Positions 25,901-33,774 of a stretch of 64,000 nucleotides of DNA are shown in pieces. The position numbers were made by a program, and so were the translations under genes. The stretch's first letter is position 1, and every line of letters starts with the position of its first letter. Under the pieces are notes generated by a model. The model did no database searches. It saw only the letters and a program-made list of their open reading frames with translations, and was not told the origin of the DNA. Source of the DNA: Flavobacterium reichenbachii (GTDB taxonomy: Bacteria > Bacteroidota > Bacteroidia > Flavobacteriales > Flavobacteriaceae); contig NZ_MUHF01000006.1 in assembly GCF_002217435.1 (NCBI RefSeq), forward strand, positions 1 through 64,000. The letters run 5' to 3'.

Positions 25901-26284
25901 GATAAACGGCGGTTGTGTTCCCGGAGGAAATGCTGCCTGAATCCTGTTCGAAAGCGAACTCAACTCGGCTGCAGCCTGAGCCATATTTGTGTTTTCATAA
26001 TAGGTTAATTTCATGATCATTAACCCTTGAATGTTTTTGGTTTCTACCGATTTTACACCATTGGCAAAAGGAAGAATGTTGACATAGGTCTTAGCAAAAT
26101 AAGCCTCCATCTGGTCTGGTGTGTAACCTCCAAAAGGATGCGCAATATAAATAACCGGCAAGTTCATTTTAGGCAAAATATCTACCTTAATGTCCTTGAT
26201 GGCACCAATTCCGAAGAAAAATAGACCCGCAACCAATACTAATATGGAGATGGGTTTGCGGAGTGCAAAACGTATTAAATTCAT
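22994..26284 (-). CDS. RND efflux pump permease, second operon, with EF-hand-like loop
   Basis: The 1096-aa protein has the full 12-helix RND layout with two large periplasmic loops. TM4 reads LALAIGILVDESTVTIENIH, with one acidic Asp and then Glu where HAE1 pumps have Asp-Asp. The link between the halves is about 40 residues longer than in the pump at 5692-8862. It is His-rich (GHEKHTHTPE) and contains DFNNDGKLGAFE at residues 533-544, a perfect match to the 12-residue EF-hand calcium loop. The pump lies 10 bp downstream of the TolC-like gene. Substrates may be drugs, lipids or other small molecules; the residue pattern does not settle this. Confidence 0.92.
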   Translation of the reverse strand: MNLIRFALRKPISILVLVAGLFFFGIGAIKDIKVDILPKMNLPVIYIAHPFGGYTPDQMEAYFAKTYVNILPFANGVKSVETKNIQGLMIMKLTYYENTNMAQAAAELSSLSNRIQAAFPPGTQPPFIIRFDASSLPIGQLVLSSKIRSNNELQDLANVYVRASFTSIPGLLSPAPFGGSPRTIEVNVDPDLLRSHNMTPDQVVEAIRINNQTAPSGNVRMGNINYITPTNNTIKEVKDFEQIPLFKGGVQNLKLGDVASVKDGADITQGYALVNGKRSVYISIAKAGDASTWDVVQKLKAELPKIQSTLPEDVKLSYEFDQSVYVINSVKSLITEGIIGAVLTGLMVMLFLGDRRAALIVIMTIPISIISGVLFLKLFGQTINLMSLSGLALAIGILVDESTVTIENIHQHLDMGKPKALAIWDACQEIALPKLLILLCILAVFAPAFTMVGIPGALFLPLALAIGFSMVISFLLSQTFVPVMANWMMKGHEKHTHTPEITDDEAEFNACGLTPESEQDLIAQKKVLVERDDFNNDGKLGAFERFRVRFMKTLDRLFVHKKTTSIVYLVSATALAVLFISFIGKDVFPRTNSSQFQLRMRAPDGTRLERTEEQAVIVLKELEKKVGKEHIGISSVYVGQHPSLFSINPIYLFMAGSHEAVFQVSLKDYHADMDDFKDDFRARLKKLLPNTKVSFEPIELTDKVLSQGSPTPIEIRIAGKDKKRNELYANQIVDKLKAISYFRDVQIGQPIHYPAMNIDIDRTRAAELGVDMNDISRSLVASTSSSRYTEKNTWVDERAGLSYNVQVQVPLNKMKSKTDIGEIPVLKNSLRPVLSDVAKITPGFVSGENDNLGAMPYITVTANIYQTDLGTAAKDVGTTISSLGELPRGLFITPIGLSTVLTETLSSLQTGLLVAIFVIFLMLAANFQSFKVSLVILTTVPAVVLGALLMLTLTGSTLNLQSYMGIIMSVGVSIANAVLLVTNAEQLRKINGNALESAREAAALRLRPIIMTSVAMIAGMLPMAIGHGEGGDQVSPLGRAVIGGLLFSTFAVLLILPQIFAWAQEKTSTQSVSLDPEDEESIHYISSISKSKDGKS

Positions 26285-26294
26285 TTGGATCTAA

Positions 26295-27680
26295 TTAAAA
26301 TTCATTTATAAATAAGTCAAAATTGCCCGTTGCAGCAACTTTCAGTAAAAACGACTGCCATACATTATTGTTGACAATATCACGATCGATTTCGGCACGG
26401 TTCAGCGTGTAAATCGTTTGTGTTAAATCGGTTAAATCGGTTAAACCGTTTTTGTATAAAGTCGATTTCTGAAGGTAAGCTCTTTTTGCTGCATCAACCT
26501 GAATTGGTGCTTCGGCATAATTATCCAAAGAAAATTTAATTTTATCTTCGGCAAAAGTCAACTGCGATTTCAATTCTCTATCTGCCTGATTGTATTCTTC
26601 CTGCAAAGCTTGCGAAACAAACTTCTGTGCGCTTATCTGTTTACTTGATCTAAAAGGTGTGGTTAAATTCCATGTAATTCCAACTCCAATCAAATAATTA
26701 CTGCGATCCGGATTTACGCCGTCCCAATAATTTCTGCTAAAAGCATTTTGGTCTGTTGCATAACTATTATCAAATCCCGAAGCTCTGGTTTGCAAAACAC
26801 CAAAAGCGCTCATTGTTGGGTAATAAAAACGTTTGTATAATTTAACCTGCTGATTGCTGTAGTCAATTCTCGTTTTGTACAATTGTAATAACGGATGAAG
26901 ACTATCAGTTGCAGCATTTTGTTTTATAAGTTCTTTTGGAATCTGAGTTACAAAAAGGGTATCGGTAACAAAATCCTGTGGTGCAACTCCCATCAAATCA
27001 ACTAATTTGTTGTTTTGTTCTTTAACGAAATTCTTAGCAAGATTTAAAGCAATTTTGGCTTTAGAAACTTCGGCAGTTGCCAAAGTAGAATCAACGCCTG
27101 CCAGTAATCCATTTTTTACTCTCGCTGCGGCGGTTCTCTTAAAAACTTCCGCGCGGCTCAGGTTCTTTTGCTGCGAAATCAACAATCTCTGGCTTGCCAA
27201 TAAGTTTAAATAAGCAGCAGAAATTCTGATTTCCTGCTGAAATTTTTCTTGTTTTAAATCATTTTCTTTTGCCTGAACATCAATTTTAGACAAATTGATT
27301 TTTTCCTGCGTTTTTCCGAAAGTGAAAAAATCCCAGTTCATGTTAACCAGATACAGAGCTCCAAATGCCGAGTTCCAGTTTTGTTCCGGCAAAGGCAGTC
27401 CGGATGAAGCTACGCCTAAACCTCCAAAACCATAAAGCGGTCCGTTTTGTCCGTTTACAGTTCCGTAATCTTGTTGTGCCGATAAATTAAGATTGGGCAG
27501 ATAATCACGTCGAGACTGTTTTAAAGTCTCTTTTGAAGCGCTGGCGTAATTGTTTTTTGCTCTGATCGATCCGTAGTTTTCAAGCCCTGTTTTTATCGCT
27601 TCTTTTAAAGACAAGGTTTGAGTGTAACCGATTGAGGCAAAAATCAAGAAAAATAATAAAGTAATTTTTTTGAAATACAT
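26295..27680 (-). CDS. TolC family outer membrane channel, second RND operon
   Basis: The 461-aa protein has a signal peptide cleaved after GYTQ rather than a lipobox, followed by the two efflux-channel repeats. The helical stretches around 140-250 and 340-430 (rich in Gln, Ala and Lys) would form the periplasmic tunnel. It is the first gene of the operon channel-pump-adaptor, 10 bp upstream of the pump. Its promoter region (27681-27843) is shared with the divergent LytS-type kinase gene. Confidence 0.9.
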   Translation of the reverse strand: MYFKKITLLFFLIFASIGYTQTLSLKEAIKTGLENYGSIRAKNNYASASKETLKQSRRDYLPNLNLSAQQDYGTVNGQNGPLYGFGGLGVASSGLPLPEQNWNSAFGALYLVNMNWDFFTFGKTQEKINLSKIDVQAKENDLKQEKFQQEIRISAAYLNLLASQRLLISQQKNLSRAEVFKRTAAARVKNGLLAGVDSTLATAEVSKAKIALNLAKNFVKEQNNKLVDLMGVAPQDFVTDTLFVTQIPKELIKQNAATDSLHPLLQLYKTRIDYSNQQVKLYKRFYYPTMSAFGVLQTRASGFDNSYATDQNAFSRNYWDGVNPDRSNYLIGVGITWNLTTPFRSSKQISAQKFVSQALQEEYNQADRELKSQLTFAEDKIKFSLDNYAEAPIQVDAAKRAYLQKSTLYKNGLTDLTDLTQTIYTLNRAEIDRDIVNNNVWQSFLLKVAATGNFDLFINEF

Positions 27681-27843
27681 AAACTCAAAGTGTGAAATTA
27701 TGCGACAAATTTATTTTACTTATCTTGATAAAAGTCATCTTAAGTGATGTACTGCAATAAAAAATGACAAATTCAATTGGTCATTTTTTGGAAAAAATAA
27801 TTAATTATTTGTCCGTACTTTGCACTCTATTTAAGTTTTAAAA

Positions 27844-28884
27844 ATGAATAAAAAATTTGATAATATACTGGATAACAAATGGTGGCAGGAAATTGCCGTC
27901 GTCGGTTTTTCCTTTACTATATACACGCTCAAAAATGATTGGATGTTGTTTAGTTCTCTAATATCCGTTTTAATGGGCATCTTTTTCTACTTCGTTCTTT
28001 ACATGCATGCCCAGTTCAATCGTTTTTTTCTTCTTCCGATATTATTTAAAACACGCCGTCCGGTAACTTATATATTCTTAACACTTTTTGGAGTTCTTTT
28101 ATTCTCTATTGTTTTATACGAAATGACAATGCTCGATATGTTTAGCAATTGTCATTTGTATCAGAACTCACATCAAAAAAGTTATGTATACCAATTGGCA
28201 AGCGTTTTAGGAACTTTGGTCTGCATTTTAAGTCCGATTATTGTTTTTAAATTCTACAGAATTCACAGAAAAAGAACCGAAGAAGCATTGTTGTTCAACC
28301 AAATGCAGCTCAATTCGCTAAAAGGACAATTAAATCCGCATTTTTTATTCAATACTTTTAATACACTTTACGGAATCAGTTTGGAATTTCCAGACAGAAC
28401 GCCAGATTTAATCATGAAGGTTTCGCAGTTAATGCGTTATCAGTTAGAAAGTAACAGCAAACAATGTGTATCTTTAGAAGATGAACTGGAATTTATAAAC
28501 AGTTATGTACAGCTTGAAAAAGAGCGTGTTGGGTATCGATGCGATATTACTTATGATTGTAAAATTGACAATGAAAATGCCTATAAAATTTCGCCGATGC
28601 TTTTAATCGCTTTTATCGAAAATGCTTTTAAACATGGTACCTGCGCTATTGAAAAATGTTTTGTTAGAATTTTTATTACAGTCGAAGACGGACAATTGCA
28701 TCTTCATGTGGTAAATTCAATTCCGACGAAAAAGAACGAGGTGATTTCGACTAAAATTGGTTTAAAAAATACGATTGAAAGACTGAATTTGATTTTTGGA
28801 AAAAACTATAAACTCGACATTCAGGACAATAAAAATACTTATATAGTCGATTTGAAGTTGCAGCTCAAAAGGTTTGTAGAATGA
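27844..28884 (+). CDS. LytS-type sensor histidine kinase
   Basis: The 346-aa protein has about four N-terminal transmembrane helices (residues 15-150), then a His_kinase domain. The phosphoacceptor motif is LNPHFLFNTFNTLYGIS (His about residue 171) and the ATP-binding N-box is LIAFIENAFKHGT (about 258-270). It overlaps the LytTR regulator by 4 nt (ATGA), so they are translationally coupled. It is divergent from the second RND operon, which it may control. Confidence 0.9.
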   Translation: MNKKFDNILDNKWWQEIAVVGFSFTIYTLKNDWMLFSSLISVLMGIFFYFVLYMHAQFNRFFLLPILFKTRRPVTYIFLTLFGVLLFSIVLYEMTMLDMFSNCHLYQNSHQKSYVYQLASVLGTLVCILSPIIVFKFYRIHRKRTEEALLFNQMQLNSLKGQLNPHFLFNTFNTLYGISLEFPDRTPDLIMKVSQLMRYQLESNSKQCVSLEDELEFINSYVQLEKERVGYRCDITYDCKIDNENAYKISPMLLIAFIENAFKHGTCAIEKCFVRIFITVEDGQLHLHVVNSIPTKKNEVISTKIGLKNTIERLNLIFGKNYKLDIQDNKNTYIVDLKLQLKRFVE

Positions 28885-29579
28885 GAGATCCCAAAAAATG
28901 TATAATTGTAGATGATGAGCCGGCTGCGCATTATGTGCTGGCGAATTATATCAAGCAGAATCCGCAGTTAGAATTGGTTTTTCAAGGTTATAACGGAATC
29001 GAAGCTATGAATTATCTTCGGGAAAATACGGTAGATTTAATGTTTCTGGACATCAATATGCCGGAAATTTCGGGAATGGAATTATTAAAGATTATTCCCA
29101 ATCATCCTAAAACCATTCTGACGACCGCTTATTCTGAATTTGCTCTTGAAAGTTATGATTATGGAGTTATTGATTATTTATTAAAACCAATTTATTTCCC
29201 CAGATTTTTAAAAGCTATAGATCGTTATTTTTCTATGGAAAATGCCATTGCAAAATCTGATGAAGTTATCGTAAATTCTATTAGTGTAAAAATCGACGGT
29301 TATTTTATGGATATCGAATTAGACACACTTTTGTTTGCACAGAGTTTTGGTAATTATGTAAAACTTCACACTGCCAAAAGAACCTATCTGGCGTCTATAA
29401 CTACAAGTGAGTTAGAAAAATGTCTGCCAGAGAAGAGTTTTATACGCATTCATAAATCATACATTGTGGCACTCGATAAAATTGAAACCACAGATAAAGA
29501 TTTTGTTATCATTAAAAATGAAAAAATACCAGTAGGAATTACCTATAAAAGAGAATTATCAGACCGATTAAAAAAATAA
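28881..29579 (+). CDS. LytTR family response regulator
   Basis: The 232-aa protein has an N-terminal receiver (IIVDDEPAAHYV acidic pocket, phospho-Asp in LMFLDINMPEISG near residue 56, Lys in YLLKPIYFPRF) and a C-terminal LytTR DNA-binding domain (about 130-230, ending with SFIRIHKSYIVAL and KIPVGITYKREL). It is the partner of the kinase at 27844-28884. The targets are unknown; the divergent efflux operon is the nearest candidate. Confidence 0.92.
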   Translation: MRDPKKCIIVDDEPAAHYVLANYIKQNPQLELVFQGYNGIEAMNYLRENTVDLMFLDINMPEISGMELLKIIPNHPKTILTTAYSEFALESYDYGVIDYLLKPIYFPRFLKAIDRYFSMENAIAKSDEVIVNSISVKIDGYFMDIELDTLLFAQSFGNYVKLHTAKRTYLASITTSELEKCLPEKSFIRIHKSYIVALDKIETTDKDFVIIKNEKIPVGITYKRELSDRLKK

Positions 29580-29625
29580 TTACCGAAAAGAAAATTGCTT
29601 ACTAATTCAATTAATTTTCAAAAAA

Positions 29626-29659
29626 AAGGCCTGCAAGAATTATTTCTGCAGGCTTTTTT
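29626..29659. terminator. Bidirectional terminator
   Basis: The stem GCCTGCA/TGCAGGC is flanked by A and T runs. It lies between the convergent LytTR and DUF4386 genes. Confidence 0.85.
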
Positions 29660-29670
29660 GATTCTGATAA

Positions 29671-30387
29671 TTATATAAATTTCTGTTTCCAGATCGTCAG
29701 GTTTACTCCTTTAAAAATAAGCCATAAACTCAAAGAAAGTTCGGCAATAAGGCAGGGCATTAACAGCATAATACTAGAAAGCTGCGGTGCTAAGATTAAA
29801 GCAAAACTATTAAACAGATAACATATTCCTGCAATCGACATTAGTACTCCAATTACTTTTGGGAAATAGCCCGATTTAAAAATTAAGTAACCTTCAAAAA
29901 GACATACAAATCCAAAAAAGATCAACCCGATTCCAAAACCAAAATCATGCAGTTTGATCGAAAGATAAGCCAGAGTATGCAGCTGATCTGTAGTAAATGT
30001 TTTTAAATATTCGGCATCTCCAAGGAAAAATAATGCCGCCAGAAGATTTAATTTGTTGGCTACTAAGACCGCAGTTTGAATTAAATTAAAAGATAAATTA
30101 AGCAAAGCCAGTTTTTTGCTTATTGGTCTTAAGAGATAGTACAAAATAATCATAACTGGTAAATCGCAAATCTGCATAATCAGATCAGCTGTAATTCCGA
30201 TTTTCCATAAAAATGGAGAATTTATAATGTTGTTTGCCGTAGCATTTGCATCTCCTGAAACGAATAGTTTATTTCGCACAAAAGTCTCGGCACAAAAGCC
30301 CATTACGATAATTATAAGATACAATATACCAGCTGTGCGGGCATAATTTTTTGGTGAATTTTCGAGATTCTGTAGGTTAAATTTCAT
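29671..30387 (-). CDS. DUF4386 family membrane protein
   Basis: The 238-aa protein has about six transmembrane helices. It opens with the DUF4386 pattern (YARTAGILYLIIIVMGFCAE, residues 15-34), and the C-terminal half has the family's HDFGFGIGLIFFGFVCL and GYFPKVIGVLMSIAGICYL stretches. The role of this family is unknown. It is a single gene. Confidence 0.82.
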   Translation of the reverse strand: MKFNLQNLENSPKNYARTAGILYLIIIVMGFCAETFVRNKLFVSGDANATANNIINSPFLWKIGITADLIMQICDLPVMIILYYLLRPISKKLALLNLSFNLIQTAVLVANKLNLLAALFFLGDAEYLKTFTTDQLHTLAYLSIKLHDFGFGIGLIFFGFVCLFEGYLIFKSGYFPKVIGVLMSIAGICYLFNSFALILAPQLSSIMLLMPCLIAELSLSLWLIFKGVNLTIWKQKFI

Positions 30388-30536
30388 TTGGCTAAAATTA
30401 TTTTAAAGTATGACGATTGTGAATTAAAATTGTTACTAAGTTCTTTAACTTTTTTTTAAGACTTCATCTTTTCTTCATTTTAAAGTAGTAATTTTAGTAC
30501 GGTAATTTAAGAGTATTAATTTTTTAAATACAAATC

Positions 30537-31010
30537 ATGAAAAAGTTTTTCTTTATAATCAGCTTTTTATATACTAGTTTCTTAATAGCACAAAATGGAG
30601 TTTCTGTAAATAAAATAATTACTCCTCCAGAAAAAGTTGTGTTTACATTTCAAAAAGAGTATCCTGGTAAAATACCGGTCTGGACATTGAAATATGTAGG
30701 TGATGACGATGATGAAATTCGCTATGAAGCTAAATTTAACGCGGCTAAAAATACAAATGCGCTAGCCGTTTATGATAATTTGGGTGTTTTGAAAGCCTAT
30801 GAACAGCAAATTCCGTTAAGTCAGCTTCCGCAAAAGGCTCAGGCTTACTTAAAGAAAAACTATGCCGCAAACGCAATTAAAGAAATTGCAGTTGTAGTAG
30901 ACGACAGAAACAAAACAACATATGAAGTAGGGATACAAAAAGATTCCAAATTTTACGATGTTGTATTTGATAAAAATGGTGGCTTTGATGTGATCATAGA
31001 AAAAGACTAA
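30537..31010 (+). CDS. PepSY-like secreted protein, paralogue 1
   Basis: The 157-aa protein has a signal peptide (to IAQ, about residue 19) and two PepSY-like/DUF2874-type half-domains of the form 'PPEKVVFTFQKEYPGKIPVW' and 'LPQKAQAYLKKNYAANAIKE'. Such small periplasmic proteins occur in Bacteroidota, often in tandem, and may inhibit proteases or bind ligands; this is not established. The next gene is a clear paralogue, and a weak terminator separates them. Confidence 0.75.
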   Translation: MKKFFFIISFLYTSFLIAQNGVSVNKIITPPEKVVFTFQKEYPGKIPVWTLKYVGDDDDEIRYEAKFNAAKNTNALAVYDNLGVLKAYEQQIPLSQLPQKAQAYLKKNYAANAIKEIAVVVDDRNKTTYEVGIQKDSKFYDVVFDKNGGFDVIIEKD

Positions 31011-31041
31011 AGGAACTTACTAATTCAATTATATTTAAAAC

Positions 31042-31076
31042 AAAGCCCCGCAGTTCTTAAGACTGACGGGTTTTTC
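31042..31076 (+). terminator. Terminator after the first PepSY-like gene
   Basis: An imperfect hairpin (AAAGCCCCGCAGT with ACTGACGGGTTTTT) ends in a T run. Confidence 0.6.
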
Positions 31077-31157
31077 ATTTTAAAAAAATAAAACACTATA
31101 TATTTTTATGTAATACTTTTATTACTTTATTTTGTAGTTTCAAATTTAAATAGAATA

Positions 31158-31616
31158 ATGAAAAACTACTTTTTATTGATTACTTTTTTATTTTGCAGTT
31201 CTATTATTGCACAGAACAGCTTATTGTTACCTCCAGAAAATGTTCAGATGGCTTTTAAAAATAAATATCCCTCAAAAATACCGATTTGGTCAATTGAGTA
31301 CAGTAACAACCAGAAAGAAGAAGTTGAATTTGAAGCACAATTTGCGGAAACGTCTGGTATTAAAGCCTGTGCAGTTTATGATCAAAGCGGTGCTTTTAAG
31401 GCCTACAAAGTTCCTATTCAGTTAAATAAACTACCTAAAAAAGTACAAATCTATCTGAAGAAAAATTATACTTTAAAGTTTATCAAAGAAATTTTGAATG
31501 TTCTGGATGATAAAAATGCTTCGTCGTACAGCGTATCATTAAGGAAAAATGCAAAATTGTACAGACTCATTTTTGATGCAAACGGAGATTATAAAGACAG
31601 GACAAGATTGATCTAA
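31158..31616 (+). CDS. PepSY-like secreted protein, paralogue 2
   Basis: The 152-aa protein aligns with its neighbour from signal peptide to C-terminus (shared PPEnVnnaFKNKYPSKIPIWSIEY-type opening, KAYKVPIQLNKLPKKVQIYL middle). It has the same two-half architecture. It has an independent upstream region and its own terminator, so it may be regulated separately. Confidence 0.75.
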   Translation: MKNYFLLITFLFCSSIIAQNSLLLPPENVQMAFKNKYPSKIPIWSIEYSNNQKEEVEFEAQFAETSGIKACAVYDQSGAFKAYKVPIQLNKLPKKVQIYLKKNYTLKFIKEILNVLDDKNASSYSVSLRKNAKLYRLIFDANGDYKDRTRLI

Positions 31617-31631
31617 TAAAATTATATTTAA

Positions 31632-31676
31632 AATAACAAAACCCGTACTTTTATAAAACTGACGGGTTTTGTTATT
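31632..31676. terminator. Bidirectional terminator
   Basis: A long stem (AATAACAAAACCCGT with ACGGGTTTTGTTATT) lies between the convergent PepSY-like and SDR genes. Confidence 0.85.
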
Positions 31677-31685
31677 TTTTATTAC

Positions 31686-32450
31686 TTATAAATTCATTCC
31701 GCCAGAAACTTCAAGACGCTGTGCATTTACCCAGTGGGCATCTTCGGTACATAAAAAAGCAACAACGCCCCCAATATCATCAGGAAGACCAACTCTTCCT
31801 AAAGCTGTAATTGAGGCAAGAGTTTTATTTAACTGCTCGTTATCACGTACAACGCCGCCTCCAAAATCTGTTTCGATAGCACCAGGAGCAACGACATTTG
31901 CTTTTATCTGTCTTTCTCCTAATTCTTTTGCCTGATATTTGGTTAAAGTTTCGATTGCGCCTTTCATAGAAGCATAGGCTGCATAACCGGGTGTAGAAAA
32001 ACGTGCCAAACCAGTTGAGATATTGATAATACCGCCGCCATTATTCATTAGATTTAATGCTTTTTGAGTTAAGAAAAATGGACCTTTAAACTGAATATTC
32101 GTCAGTTGATCAAACTCAGCTTCCGTAGTTCCGATAAATGAATTATGAATTCCGATTCCGGCATTATTCACTAAAAAGTCGAATTTATTAGTTTTGAAAG
32201 TGCTTGCCAAAGTTTCTGAAACGCTCGTAAAAAAAGAATCAAAAGTACTTGAATCAGCGACGTTCAATTGAAGTGCCGCTGCATTTTGACCTAAGTTTTC
32301 TATTTCTTTTACGACCAAATCAGCTTCTTCTTTTTTACTGTTGTAAGTGATAATTACGTCAATTCCTTTTTTTGCAATTGCGATTGCCATATTTTTTCCT
32401 AAGCCTCTGCTTCCTCCAGTTACCAGAGCTATTTTTGTATTTACTGCCAT
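31686..32450 (-). CDS. Short-chain dehydrogenase/reductase (SDR)
   Basis: The start at 32450 gives MAVNTKIALVTGGSRGLGKN and a 254-aa classical SDR. The frame is open to 32528, but the extra 26 residues are encoded by the repeat element upstream and are unlike SDR N-termini. The cofactor motif TGGSRGLG, the NNAG strand end (LVNNAGIGI) and the catalytic Tyr-x-x-x-Lys in YASMK are present. It resembles FabG/glucose-dehydrogenase-like reductases; the substrate is unknown. It lies downstream of a second SDR and an AraC regulator, across a repeat-filled gap. Confidence 0.88.
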   Translation of the reverse strand: MAVNTKIALVTGGSRGLGKNMAIAIAKKGIDVIITYNSKKEEADLVVKEIENLGQNAAALQLNVADSSTFDSFFTSVSETLASTFKTNKFDFLVNNAGIGIHNSFIGTTEAEFDQLTNIQFKGPFFLTQKALNLMNNGGGIINISTGLARFSTPGYAAYASMKGAIETLTKYQAKELGERQIKANVVAPGAIETDFGGGVVRDNEQLNKTLASITALGRVGLPDDIGGVVAFLCTEDAHWVNAQRLEVSGGMNL

Positions 32451-32481
32451 ATTTTTTTTAATTGTGAATTGTGATTTTTTT

Positions 32482-32663
32482 TTAACACATAGAAACATAG
32501 ATTCTGTTTTGATTTTAAAGGACTTCAAAAAGAAACTACTTTCTAAAACATAGTAATAACTGTATCAGAAAAATGATTTTTTAAAATTCCATTTTCTATG
32601 TTTATTTAAACAAATGAAATGCCTTTTTTTGAGCGTTTACAAATCTATGTTTCTATGTGTTAA
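32482..32663. repeat. Diverged inverted-repeat element, copy 3
   Basis: It begins TTAACACATAGAAACATAG and ends CTATGTTTCTATGTGTTAA, a perfect 19-bp inverted repeat. The interior carries GAAATGCCTTTTTTT, the reverse-complement relative of the GGCGTTTCAC core of copies 1 and 2. Confidence 0.75.
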
Positions 32664-32792
32664 ATCATTATGTTTAATAAAATTACGAAAAATGATTTTT
32701 TTAAAGTTCATCTTTCTATGTTTGTTCAAACAAATGAAATGCCTTTTTTAAGCGTTAATAATATCTATGCTTCTATCTGTTAAATCATTATG
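32569..32792. repeat. Tandem duplication of a roughly 104-bp repeat half
   Basis: The block 32569-32672 is repeated at 32688-32792 with point differences. Both contain TTTCTATGTTT, CAAATGAAATGCCTTTTTT, CTATG(T/C)TTCTAT and GTTAAATCATTATG. It is one arm of the element at 32482-32663 duplicated once more, and lies directly after the stop of the SDR at 32796-33521. Confidence 0.75.
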
Positions 32793-32795
32793 AAA

Positions 32796-33521
32796 TTAGT
32801 TAGAATGTAAAGCGTTAAAGGATGCTTTTAATTCTGGTACGCTTGCGTTTAATCTCGTTTCGCTGGTTCCAAAAGTAAGCTCGTCTTTTCCTTGTTTTAA
32901 CTGCTCAAAAATAGATTCGATAAAACTGCTTACACTCGGATGAGCATCGTGAAGACCAATTCCTCCAAGATCTGTATTTAGCGCGGGCGGAATAATTTCG
33001 ATCACTTCGATATTTTTTGACTTTAATAAATGACGAAGTGAAAGCGTAAACGAGCGGAAGAAAGCTTTTGTAGCCGAATAAACCGGAACTTTTGCAAAAG
33101 GTGAAAATGCTAGTCCAGAAGTTACATTTAGTACTGTAGTAAGCGATTTTAACTGAATAAATAAAGAAGTTAAGTGCAGCGGTGCTTCAATATTTGTAGA
33201 AAGCTCTGTTTTCATACTTTCATAAAAATCTGCGTCCGTTACAGAAACCCATTTTTGAATTCCGGCGTTGTTGATTAAAACATTTAAATCAGGATGATTT
33301 TCAGAAATCCATTTGAAAAGCTCAATTCGTTCTTCTTCTATAGATAAGTCGCACACTTTAGTAATTACCGAAGGAAACTTTGCTTTAACTTCATCTAAAA
33401 CAGATTCTCTTCTGCCGCAAATAATTACGGTATTGTTTTCCTCAATAAATCTTTCGGTAAGTCCAAATCCGATGCCGCTTGCACCGCCTGTTATTAAAAT
33501 TTTGTTGTTTGATAAATTCAT
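32796..33521 (-). CDS. Short-chain dehydrogenase/reductase, DltE-like
   Basis: The 241-aa classical SDR has the cofactor motif TGGASGIG (residues 12-19), NNAGIQKW, a catalytic region LNVTSGLAF and YSATK. It resembles the DltE/YueD-like oxidoreductase branch. It lies between an AraC-family gene and another SDR on the same strand, so it is a candidate target of that regulator. Its promoter region contains an inverted repeat and a 14-copy heptamer array. Confidence 0.87.
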   Translation of the reverse strand: MNLSNNKILITGGASGIGFGLTERFIEENNTVIICGRRESVLDEVKAKFPSVITKVCDLSIEEERIELFKWISENHPDLNVLINNAGIQKWVSVTDADFYESMKTELSTNIEAPLHLTSLFIQLKSLTTVLNVTSGLAFSPFAKVPVYSATKAFFRSFTLSLRHLLKSKNIEVIEIIPPALNTDLGGIGLHDAHPSVSSFIESIFEQLKQGKDELTFGTSETRLNASVPELKASFNALHSN

Positions 33522-33627
33522 CTTTTCGATCTTTTAAATTGATAAGACAAAGGTAGGAGTGAAGGAGTGATGAAGAATTGTAAATTTCAAACCGATGTTT
33601 GCGAAATTCAAATCGAATGCTGTTTTG

Positions 33628-33660
33628 AACTTTGTCAAAGTTTCAAACTTTGACAAAGTT
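33628..33660. repeat. Perfect 16-bp inverted repeat
   Basis: AACTTTGTCAAAGTTT and AAACTTTGACAAAGTT are separated by one base. The arms are themselves nearly palindromic (CTTTGTCAAAG). It lies directly before the heptamer array. Confidence 0.85.
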
Positions 33661-33663
33661 TTC

Positions 33664-33766
33664 GAAACCTGAAACCTGAAACCTGAAACCTGAAACCTGA
33701 AACCTGAAACCTGAAACCTGAAACCTGAAACCTGAAACCTGAAACCTGAAACCTGAAACCTGAAAC
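33664..33766. repeat. Heptamer tandem array (GAAACCT)14
   Basis: Fourteen uninterrupted copies of GAAACCT (33664-33761) and a partial GAAAC follow. It lies between the stop of the AraC gene (33775) and the upstream region of the SDR (start 33521), so copy-number change would alter only non-coding DNA. Confidence 0.95.
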
Positions 33767-33774
33767 AAAAAGCA

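Noticed and set aside
32451..32528. 26-residue N-terminal extension of the SDR
   Set aside because: It is encoded by the repeat element, and the SDR fold begins at the internal Met (start 32450).
33664..33766. Possible CRISPR array
   Set aside because: It is a perfect 7-bp tandem repeat with no spacers and no cas genes nearby.
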